Assembly: GCA_016207225.1 (NCBI GenBank)
Contig: JACQQB010000056.1
Location: 1-8,479 of the forward strand
Length of the DNA: 8,479 nt
Reading direction: 5' to 3'
DNA from: Microcaldota archaeon
GTDB taxonomy: Archaea; Micrarchaeota; Micrarchaeia; Burarchaeales; JACQQB01
Shown here: piece by piece, positions 1-5,190 of the stretch
Numbering within the stretch: the first letter of the stretch is position 1
How the letters are laid out: every line of letters starts with the position of its first letter
Made by a program: the position numbers and the translations under genes
Notes under the pieces: generated by a model
What the model saw: the letters and a program-made list of their open reading frames with translations, nothing else
The model's database searches: none
Told to the model about the DNA's origin: nothing

Positions 1-1
1 T

Positions 2-595
2 ATTTTTGGAGTTTCGATAATCTTTGAATGTCTTGTAGCAAAGCACGGAAAGGACCTGAAGATTACTCCGTATGAGGTTGGGCTATTGGATAGACAAACA
101 ATACAAAGACTTATTGAACAGGAGTTTATTGTTGAAGTCAGGATTAAAGAAGTTGCCAGGAGATTAGGGATAATAGTTGGAGACTACTTAGACCATAAGG
201 TGAAGGTATCTAGATTAAAGTATGGGGAGTTGTCTCTTGAATTTCGTTTTTATGAAAAGTTTGCTATTCCAGAAGTTTTAAACAGTGCTTTAGCAAAGCC
301 TGAACTTGATGTTTTGGAAGTTATAGAAGTCTTGGGAGATGTTGCAAATGGCAGAGGAATGATTTTTATGGGAAACCAAGAGGCAGCTAGAGAGATGCTA
401 GAGCTTTTAACAGGTAGTCCGAATAATGAAGTTGGAGTAAGAGCTAAACAGGCTTTGGAGGGCAAGAGGCATGGAGGTGGGGGCTTTATTAAATTCGAAC
501 CTCCGCAAAGGCATAAGCTAGGCATTTTACGTTTAAATGAAGATCCGACAGTAAGAGGTTGTAGAAATAGGCAACCTCCAAGAAATATACTTTAG
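2..595 (+). CDS. Unrecognised protein, 3' part of a gene cut by the left edge
   Basis: I do not recognise this protein. The reading frame is open without a stop from base 2, so the gene probably starts outside the window; 197 residues are visible. A TTG at 86 is the only usual start codon in frame near the beginning, but it has no Shine-Dalgarno site and the 28 codons before it read like normal coding sequence. The visible part is mixed alpha/beta: a charged segment (EVRIKEVARRLG), then DVLEVIEVLGDVANGRG and an alpha-helical stretch around REMLELLTGSPNNEVGVRAKQALEG. The C-terminal tail has a GGGG run after KRH and is rich in Arg, Pro and Asn, so it is probably disordered. Codon use resembles the neighbours (AGA/AGG arginine, GTT valine). 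It ends 2 bases before the stop of the opposing eL41-like gene. Coding status is fairly sure; function is unknown. Confidence 0.72.
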   Translation: MFGVSIIFECLVAKHGKDLKITPYEVGLLDRQTIQRLIEQEFIVEVRIKEVARRLGIIVGDYLDHKVKVSRLKYGELSLEFRFYEKFAIPEVLNSALAKPELDVLEVIEVLGDVANGRGMIFMGNQEAAREMLELLTGSPNNEVGVRAKQALEGKRHGGGGFIKFEPPQRHKLGILRLNEDPTVRGCRNRQPPRNIL

Positions 596-597
596 CT

Positions 598-711
598 CTA
601 AAGTTCGCCTACTCTTCTCTTCATCCTTCTTTTCATTCTTTTTCTTCTTTTCTTTAGCCATTTCCAGCGCATTCGTCCTTTTTTCTTCCATTTTCTAGGA
701 ATTGCTCCCAA
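598..711 (-). CDS. rpl41e: Highly basic 37-residue protein, probable ribosomal protein eL41
   Basis: This very short gene encodes 37 residues, of which 10 are Lys, 10 Arg and 3 Trp, with a single acidic residue (Glu36). The family eL41 is a single basic helix of about 25 residues in the large ribosomal subunit near the subunit interface, typically opening MRxKW and continuing as Lys/Arg clusters. Here the part from residue 14 (MRWKWLKKRRKRMKRR) matches that pattern, and an N-terminal extension GAIPRKWKKKGR precedes it. The TTG start at 711 is chosen because GAGGTG lies 5 bases upstream; a stop is in frame just before. The alternative ATG at 672 would give 24 residues, the family length, but has only a weak GGA close by. 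It diverges from tyrS. The identity rests on composition and pattern, not on a search; another small nucleic-acid-binding protein is possible. Confidence 0.68.
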   Translation of the reverse strand: MGAIPRKWKKKGRMRWKWLKKRRKRMKRRMKRRVGEL

Positions 712-716
712 TAAGA

Positions 717-722
717 CACCTC
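717..722 (-). promoter_or_regulatory. Shine-Dalgarno site of the eL41-like gene
   Basis: On the minus strand GAGGTG lies 5 bases before the TTG at 711. It matches the archaeal 16S 3' end complement (AGGAGGTGATC) and decides the start of this small gene in favour of TTG over the internal ATG at 672. Confidence 0.6.
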
Positions 723-750
723 AGTGAATTGATAGATTAGCCGGTTCAGT

Positions 751-758
751 TATTTAAA
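751..758. promoter_or_regulatory. TATA box likely shared by tyrS and the eL41-like gene
   Basis: TATTTAAA reads as a TATA element on the plus strand and TTTAAATA on the minus strand. Its centre is about 28 bases before the tyrS ATG, which would make the tyrS mRNA leaderless or nearly so. On the other strand it is about 43 bases before the TTG of the eL41-like gene, giving a leader of roughly 15-18 bases that contains the GAGGTG site. No other good TATA element is seen between the two genes. Start sites are inferred from the usual TATA spacing. Confidence 0.55.
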
Positions 759-760
759 CA

Positions 761-780
761 TTAGCTTATTCAATAGCTAA
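761..780. repeat. Inverted repeat between the TATA box and tyrS
   Basis: TTAGCT at 761-766 and AGCTAA at 775-780 are perfect 6-base inverted arms around an 8-base spacer. The element covers the expected tyrS transcription start, where an archaeal repressor would block polymerase. No cognate regulator is identified, and arms of this length can occur by chance in AT-rich DNA. Confidence 0.3.
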
Positions 781-782
781 CT

Positions 783-1865
783 ATGGACATAGAGAGCAGG
801 CTAGAGTTGATAAAAAAAGAGCCGATAGAAGAGATAATTACTGAACAGGATTTGAGGGGTTTGCTAGAAACAAAGAGTAGACCGAGAGCTTATGATGGGT
901 TTGAGACCAGCGGTAAGATTCATCTGGGAAGTGGGATTCTGAGAGCGATTAAGATAAATGACCTGCTGGATGCTAAGGTGGATTTTACTTTGTTTATTGC
1001 TGACTGGTTTGCTTACATAAATAATAAGATGGGTGGGGATTTAGAGTTAATAAAAAAAGTTGGAGAGTATTTTGTTGAGGGCTGGAAGGCATGCGGAGTG
1101 GATATGGAGAGAGTGAAGGTAGTTTGGGCTAGCGAGATAGTTAATGACCAGGAGTATTGGAAGGGTGTGATAGATGTGGCAAAAAACACCACAGTACAAA
1201 GAACTCTGAGGGCAGGTACGATAATGGGAAGAAGCGAGAAGGAGATGCAGTATACTGCCCAGTTACTATATCCGATGATGCAGGCCTGGGATCCTTTTTA
1301 TTTGGACGTAGATATTTTGCAATTGGGCATGGACCAGAGGCATGCTACAATTTTATCAAGGGAATTGGCACCGAAGTTGGGAAGAAAAGCACCTGTTTGC
1401 GTACATCATCACCTTTTGCTCGGTCTGCAGGGCCCTGGGAAAGGAAGGATGGGCCAGGAAATGGCAGCGGTTCAGGTAGAAGACAAGATGAGTAAGTCAA
1501 AACCCCAGACTGCAATATTCATTCATGATTCCAGAGAAGAGATTGAAGATAAGATGAAGAGTGCTTTTTGTCCTGAGAAGGTTGTGGAGAATAACCCCAT
1601 TCTTGAAATCTGGAAGTATATAGTTTTCAGGAAGTTTGATTCTAGAGTTATTAAAAGACCTGAGAAGTTCGGCGGTAATTTGGAGGTTCAGAGCTATAAG
1701 GAGCTTGCAGAGATGTTTGGGCAGGGCAAGTTGCATCCTTTGGACTTGAAGAAGGAAACGGCCGATGCACTGGATGAAATCTTAGCTCCTGTAAGGAAGC
1801 ATTTTGAGAAAGGGAAGGCGAAGGAGTTATACGAGATTGTAAAAAATGCTCAGGTTAGCAGATAA
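783..1865 (+). CDS. tyrS: Tyrosine--tRNA ligase, archaeal long type
   Basis: This class I cytoplasmic enzyme charges tRNA-Tyr with tyrosine using ATP. The 360-residue length fits the longer archaeal type known from Pyrococcus (about 375) rather than the 306-residue Methanocaldococcus form. The first ATP signature is HLGS at residues 47-50 within GFETSGKIHLGSG, and the second is intact KMSKS at 235-239. By alignment to the M. jannaschii enzyme, tyrosine-pocket residues are Tyr37, Tyr163, Gln167, Asp170 and Gln185. GMDQRHATILSREL, CVHHHLLLGLQ and the C-terminal IKRPEKFGGNL and KLHPLDLK blocks are family hallmarks from memory. Trp-tRNA ligase is the main alternative, but the YPMMQAWD block and overall match favour TyrRS. 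The ATG follows a TATA box by about 28 bases, without Shine-Dalgarno, so the mRNA is probably leaderless. It is followed after 30 bases by the RuBisCO gene, with no obvious functional link. Confidence 0.95.
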   Translation: MDIESRLELIKKEPIEEIITEQDLRGLLETKSRPRAYDGFETSGKIHLGSGILRAIKINDLLDAKVDFTLFIADWFAYINNKMGGDLELIKKVGEYFVEGWKACGVDMERVKVVWASEIVNDQEYWKGVIDVAKNTTVQRTLRAGTIMGRSEKEMQYTAQLLYPMMQAWDPFYLDVDILQLGMDQRHATILSRELAPKLGRKAPVCVHHHLLLGLQGPGKGRMGQEMAAVQVEDKMSKSKPQTAIFIHDSREEIEDKMKSAFCPEKVVENNPILEIWKYIVFRKFDSRVIKRPEKFGGNLEVQSYKELAEMFGQGKLHPLDLKKETADALDEILAPVRKHFEKGKAKELYEIVKNAQVSR

Positions 1866-1866
1866 G

Positions 1867-1874
1867 TTTTAAAA
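1867..1874 (+). promoter_or_regulatory. Possible TATA box of the RuBisCO gene
   Basis: TTTTAAAA lies in the 30-base gap after tyrS, centred about 25 bases before the RuBisCO ATG, which is the spacing of a leaderless archaeal promoter. The alternative is read-through from tyrS with translation from the weak AGGAAC just before the ATG. Confidence 0.35.
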
Positions 1875-1895
1875 GGGATTAAAGAAAATAGGAAC

Positions 1896-3188
1896 ATGGG
1901 AAAAGTGGAATGGTATCTGGATTTTGTTGATTTGAAGTATGAGCCTAGTAAAAGCGATGTCGTTGTTTTGTTTTATTTTGAGCCGGCAGAAGGAATAAGC
2001 AAGGAAGAGGCTGTTGGAAGAATTGCTTCTGAGAGTTCCACCGGTACTTGGACTACTTTGTTTAAGCTTCCTCCAAGAATGAGAAAACTTCAGGCTACTG
2101 CATTTGAGATTAATGGGAATTATGTAAAAGTGGCATACCCGATTGGATTATGGGAACCTGGCAATGCCCCGCAGTTGTTGAGTGGGATAGCTGGGAATAT
2201 TTTTGGAATGAAGGCATTGAAAAACCTCAGGCTGGTTGATGCTAGCTTGCCAAGGGAGTATGTAAGGCATTTTAAGGGCCCTAAGCAGGGCATTAGTGGA
2301 ATAAGGAAAATGATGAAGGTAGCTAAAAGGCCTTTGTTCGGAGCGGTTCCAAAGCCAAAAATTGGTTTTAGTGCAAAGGAGCATGCAGACATAGGCTACG
2401 AAACGTGGATGGGCGGCTTTGATTTGGTAAAGGATGATGAAAATTTGACTTCAACAAAGTTCAATAATTTTTTTGAGAGAGTCAGACTAATGACAAAAAT
2501 GCGTGAGAAGGCAGAGAGGGAAACTGGTGAGCAGAAAGATGCATTAATCAACATAACTGCAGAGACCAAGGAAATGATCAGAAGAGCAAATGTTTTGCAT
2601 GATAATGGATGGAGATATGCGATGATAGATGTTGTTGTTGCTGGTACTGCTGCGGTGCAAACTCTGAGAGATGAACTCGGAGATTTGGGGATGGCTATCC
2701 ATGCCCATAGGGCAATGCATGCAGCTTTCGATAGGAATCCCAAGCATGGTTTAACAATGCAGTTTCTGGCTAAAATGATGCGTTTGGTTGGGGTAGACCA
2801 GATTCATTCTGGTACGGCTGTTGGAAAACTTGTCGGCTCCAGAGAGGAAGTAGTCGGCATATCTGATATTCTTAGGCAAAAATATGTTAGGGCAAGGAAT
2901 GGGATTCTGGAGCAGGATTGGCAGCATGTAAAACCTGCATTTCCTGTTCCTTCAGGAGGTTTGCATCCTGGCTTAATACCGGATTTGATAGATATTTTTG
3001 GTAATGAGTGCACAATCCTTGTAAGCGGAGGCATACATGGTCATCCAAAGGGCACTAGGGCTGGTGCATTGGCATCAAGACAGGCATTGGATGCAAAAAT
3101 AGCTGGGATAGGATTAGAAGAATATGCTAGAAAACACAGGGAACTGAGAGAAGCCTTGGAAAAATGGGGAATGATGAAACCTAAGTAG
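1896..3188 (+). CDS. rbcL: RuBisCO large chain, archaeal form III-like
   Basis: Ribulose-1,5-bisphosphate carboxylase fixes CO2 onto RuBP to give 3-phosphoglycerate. In archaea, form III enzymes generally use RuBP made from AMP and other nucleotides rather than a Calvin cycle; they work without small subunits. The 430 residues fit form III. Catalytic residues, with spinach equivalents, are present: Glu46 (E60), Thr51 (T65), Asn101 (N123), Lys153 and Lys155 (K175, K177), carbamylated Lys179 with Asp181 and Glu182 (K201, D203, E204) in GGFDLVKDDEN, His271 and Arg272 (H294, R295), His304 (H327), loop 6 Lys311 (K334) and Ser353 (S379). This argues against a non-carboxylating form IV protein. The long insertion of form II/III is not evident. 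Two departures are Ser377 where a phosphate-binding glycine (G403) is usual, and Val313 in loop 6 (GKLVGS) where Glu is common. The exact subtype cannot be set without a tree. Confidence 0.93.
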   Translation: MGKVEWYLDFVDLKYEPSKSDVVVLFYFEPAEGISKEEAVGRIASESSTGTWTTLFKLPPRMRKLQATAFEINGNYVKVAYPIGLWEPGNAPQLLSGIAGNIFGMKALKNLRLVDASLPREYVRHFKGPKQGISGIRKMMKVAKRPLFGAVPKPKIGFSAKEHADIGYETWMGGFDLVKDDENLTSTKFNNFFERVRLMTKMREKAERETGEQKDALINITAETKEMIRRANVLHDNGWRYAMIDVVVAGTAAVQTLRDELGDLGMAIHAHRAMHAAFDRNPKHGLTMQFLAKMMRLVGVDQIHSGTAVGKLVGSREEVVGISDILRQKYVRARNGILEQDWQHVKPAFPVPSGGLHPGLIPDLIDIFGNECTILVSGGIHGHPKGTRAGALASRQALDAKIAGIGLEEYARKHRELREALEKWGMMKPK

Positions 3189-3190
3189 GT

Positions 3191-3772
3191 TTACGGTGGA
3201 TAGACACATCTGCCAAAATACTGTACGCAGTTGCTTGGGCATCTGCCTCTGAAATCTAGAGGACAGTCAACAAACGGATCTTTATCTGGTTCTGATTTTG
3301 GAATTTCGATGCATTTGTGGACTTTGTCGTTAGTCAAAATACAGGTAGTGCCTTCACTGCACATTGTTATCTCCCTTTTTATTTGTCCATTCTTACAGTA
3401 AGATCTTCCTAGTTGAGTATTCTGCACTAAGCAGTACGTGTTCTCTTCAAGCTGTCCGCTTTCCGTGAGAGTTCCGCTTTCACAACTAACCCTAACATAA
3501 TAATAAGGATCACAATATTCGTATGAAGGACCTAGCTCTGTTTGCACCTTCTTGCCTGTTTCACAGGATACTTTTACCACAGTGTCCCAACTGCACTTGA
3601 AGCTTGTGTCGCATTCCTCCTTATGGATTGTTTCATTTCCTTTTGGCTTTAGTGGGTTTGCATCATCTATTGCTTGCTTGATTATCTCTTGCCCTATTTG
3701 TTTTTGTTCTTCTTCTGTGCAGCCAAGTACCAAAAAGCTTAGGAAAATTAGCATGATGAAGTATATTTTCAT
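3191..3772 (-). CDS. Cysteine-rich repeat lipoprotein, unrecognised family
   Basis: The function is unknown. The chosen ATG at 3772 gives 193 residues that begin with a lipoprotein signal: Lys2, a hydrophobic core, then the lipobox LVLGC with Cys18 as the lipid-anchored residue. The protein should therefore sit outside the membrane. A start at 3814 would add 14 residues before the signal and is less likely because a TATA box lies 25 bases before 3772. After an acidic, Lys/Glu-rich linker (19-53) there are 14 more cysteines. They form four degenerate units starting at Cys60, Cys87, Cys114 and Cys144, each with a second Cys 10-12 residues on and the first two spaced exactly 27 residues. The tail (170-193) holds CPLDFRGRCPSNC and a last FGRC. 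Disulfides are likely. It converges on the RuBisCO gene with a 2-base gap and diverges from the gene at 3963. Confidence 0.82.
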   Translation of the reverse strand: MKIYFIMLIFLSFLVLGCTEEEQKQIGQEIIKQAIDDANPLKPKGNETIHKEECDTSFKCSWDTVVKVSCETGKKVQTELGPSYEYCDPYYYVRVSCESGTLTESGQLEENTYCLVQNTQLGRSYCKNGQIKREITMCSEGTTCILTNDKVHKCIEIPKSEPDKDPFVDCPLDFRGRCPSNCVQYFGRCVYPP

Positions 3773-3793
3773 GCTTTTGTTAAGAGACTGCGG

Positions 3794-3800
3794 TTTATAA
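3794..3800 (-). promoter_or_regulatory. TATA box of the lipoprotein gene
   Basis: The minus strand reads TTATAAA here, centred 25 bases before the ATG at 3772. This implies a leaderless mRNA and supports that ATG over the upstream one at 3814, which would lie before the promoter. Confidence 0.55.
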
Positions 3801-3840
3801 GGATAGGTAGTCAATATGGGAATTTTACTTAAGGTTAAAT

Positions 3841-3854
3841 ATTCTTTAAGGAAT
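3841..3854. repeat. Near-perfect 14-base palindrome between divergent promoters
   Basis: ATTCTTTAAGGAAT is symmetric except for one base pair. It lies between the lipoprotein TATA box on the minus strand and the TATA box at 3881 on the plus strand. TTAAGG also occurs at 3829-3834 and 3846-3851, a 17-base direct spacing. It may be an operator; AT-richness makes chance occurrence quite possible. Confidence 0.25.
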
Positions 3855-3880
3855 GTTTTACGTCATAAGCTCCTAGAAAC

Positions 3881-3888
3881 TTTAAATA
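3881..3888 (+). promoter_or_regulatory. Strong TATA box with purine-rich BRE
   Basis: TTTAAATA is preceded by AGAAAC, which fits an archaeal TFB-recognition element. Normal spacing puts the transcription start near 3909-3911, leaving a leader of about 52 bases before the ATG at 3963. Confidence 0.55.
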
Positions 3889-3909
3889 GGAGGATAGATA
3901 GAATTCTTT

Positions 3910-3932
3910 GTAAGTAGAAGGAAGATACTTAC
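3910..3932 (+). promoter_or_regulatory. Hairpin at the 5' end of the leader
   Basis: GTAAGTA (3910-3916) and TACTTAC (3926-3932) form a perfect 7-base stem around the 9-base purine loop GAAGGAAGA. It would sit at the extreme 5' end of the predicted mRNA. The loop GAAG can also pair with CTTC at 3936-3939, so a small pseudoknot is possible. It may stabilise the mRNA or bind a protein; at DNA level it could instead be an operator over the start site. Confidence 0.4.
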
Positions 3933-3950
3933 GTTCTTCTTATTCTGCTT

Positions 3951-3957
3951 GGTGATC
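3951..3957 (+). promoter_or_regulatory. Shine-Dalgarno site, 7-base match
   Basis: GGTGATC is fully complementary to the archaeal 16S 3' end and stands 5 bases before the ATG at 3963, which fixes that start. It is the longest such match seen in the window. Confidence 0.65.
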
Positions 3958-3962
3958 GTAAA

Positions 3963-4658
3963 ATGAATTTGTTAGCGGAAAGACGTGGCAGCCAACCTTT
4001 TGGGACGCCTGTTAGTGACCATCGTTTGAGAATTGCGGAAAGGGCAGGATTGAGTAGAGTGGCGTTAGCAAGCCAGAGTACAGGGAGAGTCGAGCAGATA
4101 CAGAGAAAGTTACTTGTGGCGGCACGTGATTTTACCTTGCCAAAAACTGATAGGAGCAGGAGTGAGATTAGGTTTGAGGGTAGAAAACGTACTGATGAGA
4201 ACGCCAGAAGAAGAGACCGTGTTGTTGGATTAGAAGGAGATAAGGAAGCGGAGCTTGTCAAGTTATTTGCAAGTGCAGAGAAAAGGACTGGTGTTAGTGT
4301 TGAGCAGTTGAATGATGGTATCGAGAATGTTTTGAATAAGTTGGATGATGGAGCAGATTCTTTTAAGATTACAAAGGATGGAAGGGTGGATGAAAAATCG
4401 TGGAATGGATTAAGAGCAGTTTTGTCAGAGTTGAATGAACAGCTCTTGGAATCTTATGTTTCAAATGACCGTGTGGAGGAGAAGCTGGTGCCTTTGAAAG
4501 GTCATTTGTGGATTTTACTTGACAGTTTAACCCTAAAGATAGACGAGTTTGTTGCTAGGTTGGCTGGTGGAAGTTCCGTGTCCAGGATAGTTCCAGAGAA
4601 AGAGCTTTTTTCACTTGTTATCGATGCGCTGTTTGAAGTCAAGTCTTTCTTACCATGA
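3963..4658 (+). CDS. Unrecognised 231-residue protein with Arg-rich N-terminus
   Basis: I do not recognise the family. The first 88 residues contain 18 arginines with few hydrophobic runs, and look flexible or nucleic-acid-binding (for example RSRSEIRFEGRKR and ARRRDR). From about residue 90 the protein becomes acidic and mainly helical, with heptad-like hydrophobic spacing around residues 96-127 and 148-165 and a more hydrophobic helix near HLWILLDSLTLKIDEFVARL. No signal peptide, membrane segment, Cys motif or Walker motif is seen, so it is probably cytoplasmic. The ATG is set by a 7-base Shine-Dalgarno match. The gene has its own strong promoter and a structured leader, unlike most genes here, which suggests regulated or high expression. 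It ends 7 bases from the opposing regulator gene. Codon use in the first third is richer in CGT and GCG than its neighbours, though not enough to claim transfer. Confidence 0.8.
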   Translation: MNLLAERRGSQPFGTPVSDHRLRIAERAGLSRVALASQSTGRVEQIQRKLLVAARDFTLPKTDRSRSEIRFEGRKRTDENARRRDRVVGLEGDKEAELVKLFASAEKRTGVSVEQLNDGIENVLNKLDDGADSFKITKDGRVDEKSWNGLRAVLSELNEQLLESYVSNDRVEEKLVPLKGHLWILLDSLTLKIDEFVARLAGGSSVSRIVPEKELFSLVIDALFEVKSFLP

Positions 4659-4680
4659 TTGTTTTCTATTCTTGTCTTGT
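4659..4680 (+). terminator. T-rich tract after the 231-residue protein gene
   Basis: Just after the TGA stop the plus strand reads TTGTTTTCTATTCTTGTCTT, a pyrimidine-rich run of the kind that ends archaeal transcripts without a hairpin. It overlaps the end of the opposing regulator gene. Confidence 0.3.
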
Positions 4681-5073
4681 CATTTGATCATCAATGTCTT
4701 TTGCGATGTCGCGCATTCTTTTTATCATTCTTAAAAAGTCCTCTTCAACTTCTTCCAAAGTCCTGCTCAGGCTTAGTTCCCGCAAATAATAAGCCCTGCC
4801 TTTCTTGACTACCAAGCCAGAGCGCATGAATTGGTTTAGATGGTAAACTATTGCACCTCTTGTGACCTGCCTGCGGGTCTTAACTTCTTTGGTTGAAATT
4901 CCCTTATGTTCATAAAGGGCAGTTAGTAGTTCCTTGAAAATGTCTGTGGCTACATCTTCCTTTTCATCACTAAAGCCAAGGCATTTGCATAGCCATGCAA
5001 CTTCTTCTTCAATGTCGTTGCTTAGGGGCCTTTCAATTTCTTTTATGGATAGAGTCTTGGAATATCTGCTCAT
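4666..5073 (-). CDS. Winged helix-turn-helix regulator, candidate chaperone-operon repressor
   Basis: This 135-residue cytoplasmic protein is a DNA-binding regulator by its fold. An N-terminal helical part (about 20-57, including DIFKELLTALYEHKG) leads into the helix-turn-helix at about 59-86, with ISTKEVKTRRQVTRGAIVYH and recognition helix TRGAIVYHLNQFMRSG. A short wing follows (LVVKKGRAYYLR, 87-98). The tail (about 104-131) is a charged helix suited to dimerisation. No metal-binding or ligand-binding domain is visible. It is divergent from grpE-dnaK-dnaJ, the same sort of arrangement and protein class as archaeal heat-shock repressors such as Phr of Pyrococcus and HSR1 of Archaeoglobus, but it is shorter than Phr and I see no clear sequence identity. 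A role in controlling the chaperones and itself is inference from position. A TATA box 28 bases before the ATG indicates a leaderless mRNA. Confidence 0.88.
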   Translation of the reverse strand: MSRYSKTLSIKEIERPLSNDIEEEVAWLCKCLGFSDEKEDVATDIFKELLTALYEHKGISTKEVKTRRQVTRGAIVYHLNQFMRSGLVVKKGRAYYLRELSLSRTLEEVEEDFLRMIKRMRDIAKDIDDQMTRQE

Positions 5074-5095
5074 GTAGGTAGTTATAGTGCCCGAT

Positions 5096-5107
5096 ATATT
5101 TAAATAT
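5096..5107 (-). promoter_or_regulatory. Palindromic TATA box of the regulator gene
   Basis: ATATTTAAATAT is a perfect 12-base palindrome. Its centre is about 28 bases before the regulator ATG at 5073, fitting a leaderless start. Being symmetric, it could also be read on the plus strand, and it is only 7 bases from a plus-strand TATA box. Confidence 0.55.
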
Positions 5108-5114
5108 TTGTTCT

Positions 5115-5122
5115 TATATAAA
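5115..5122 (+). promoter_or_regulatory. Upstream TATA-like box facing grpE
   Basis: TATATAAA, followed by AG, is a good TATA sequence. It predicts a start near 5145, right at the palindrome CTGTTAACAG, and a leader of about 100-120 bases before grpE. It may be the regulated operon promoter, or it may only act in the overlapping regulator promoter. Confidence 0.4.
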
Positions 5123-5136
5123 AGAATTATTGTTGT

Positions 5137-5155
5137 GTTAATAAACTGTTAACAG
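5137..5155. repeat. GTTAA repeat and CTGTTAACAG palindrome, possible operator
   Basis: CTGTTAACAG at 5146-5155 is a perfect 10-base palindrome. GTTAA occurs in it and again at 5137-5141, 11 bases apart, about one helical turn; GTTAATAAAC at 5137-5146 is itself nearly palindromic. The block overlaps the start site predicted from the TATA box at 5115, the classic place for an archaeal repressor to bind. Confidence 0.4.
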
Positions 5156-5170
5156 ATTAGAGTGGTGAGA

Positions 5171-5188
5171 CCTTGTCATTGCTCAAGG
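5171..5188. repeat. CCTTG-N8-CAAGG inverted repeat
   Basis: Perfect 5-base arms at 5171-5175 and 5184-5188 flank TCATTGCT. The repeat ends next to the TATA box at 5191, so it could be an operator there or a weak hairpin in a longer leader. Confidence 0.28.
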
Positions 5189-5190
5189 AG

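Noticed and set aside
86..595. Complete 169-residue gene starting at TTG 86
   Set aside because: The frame stays open back to base 2 with normal codon use and the TTG lacks a Shine-Dalgarno or well-spaced TATA box, so a gene cut by the window edge is more likely.
1157..1495. 112-codon plus-strand frame inside tyrS
   Set aside because: It lies wholly within a clearly identified gene in another frame and encodes no recognisable pattern; no start signal precedes it.
2120..2747. Several minus-strand frames of 67-115 codons inside the RuBisCO gene
   Set aside because: They mirror the codon pattern of the well-conserved plus-strand gene; no promoter or Shine-Dalgarno site and low-complexity translations.
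1896..3188. RuBisCO-like (form IV, non-carboxylating) protein
   Set aside because: Form IV proteins lose several catalytic residues, whereas the carbamate lysine, both KPK lysines, the loop-6 lysine and the metal ligands are all present here.
3552..3800. 82-codon plus-strand frame opposite the lipoprotein gene
   Set aside because: It is antisense to the lipoprotein gene, whose signal peptide, lipobox and cysteine repeats show that the minus strand is the coding one.
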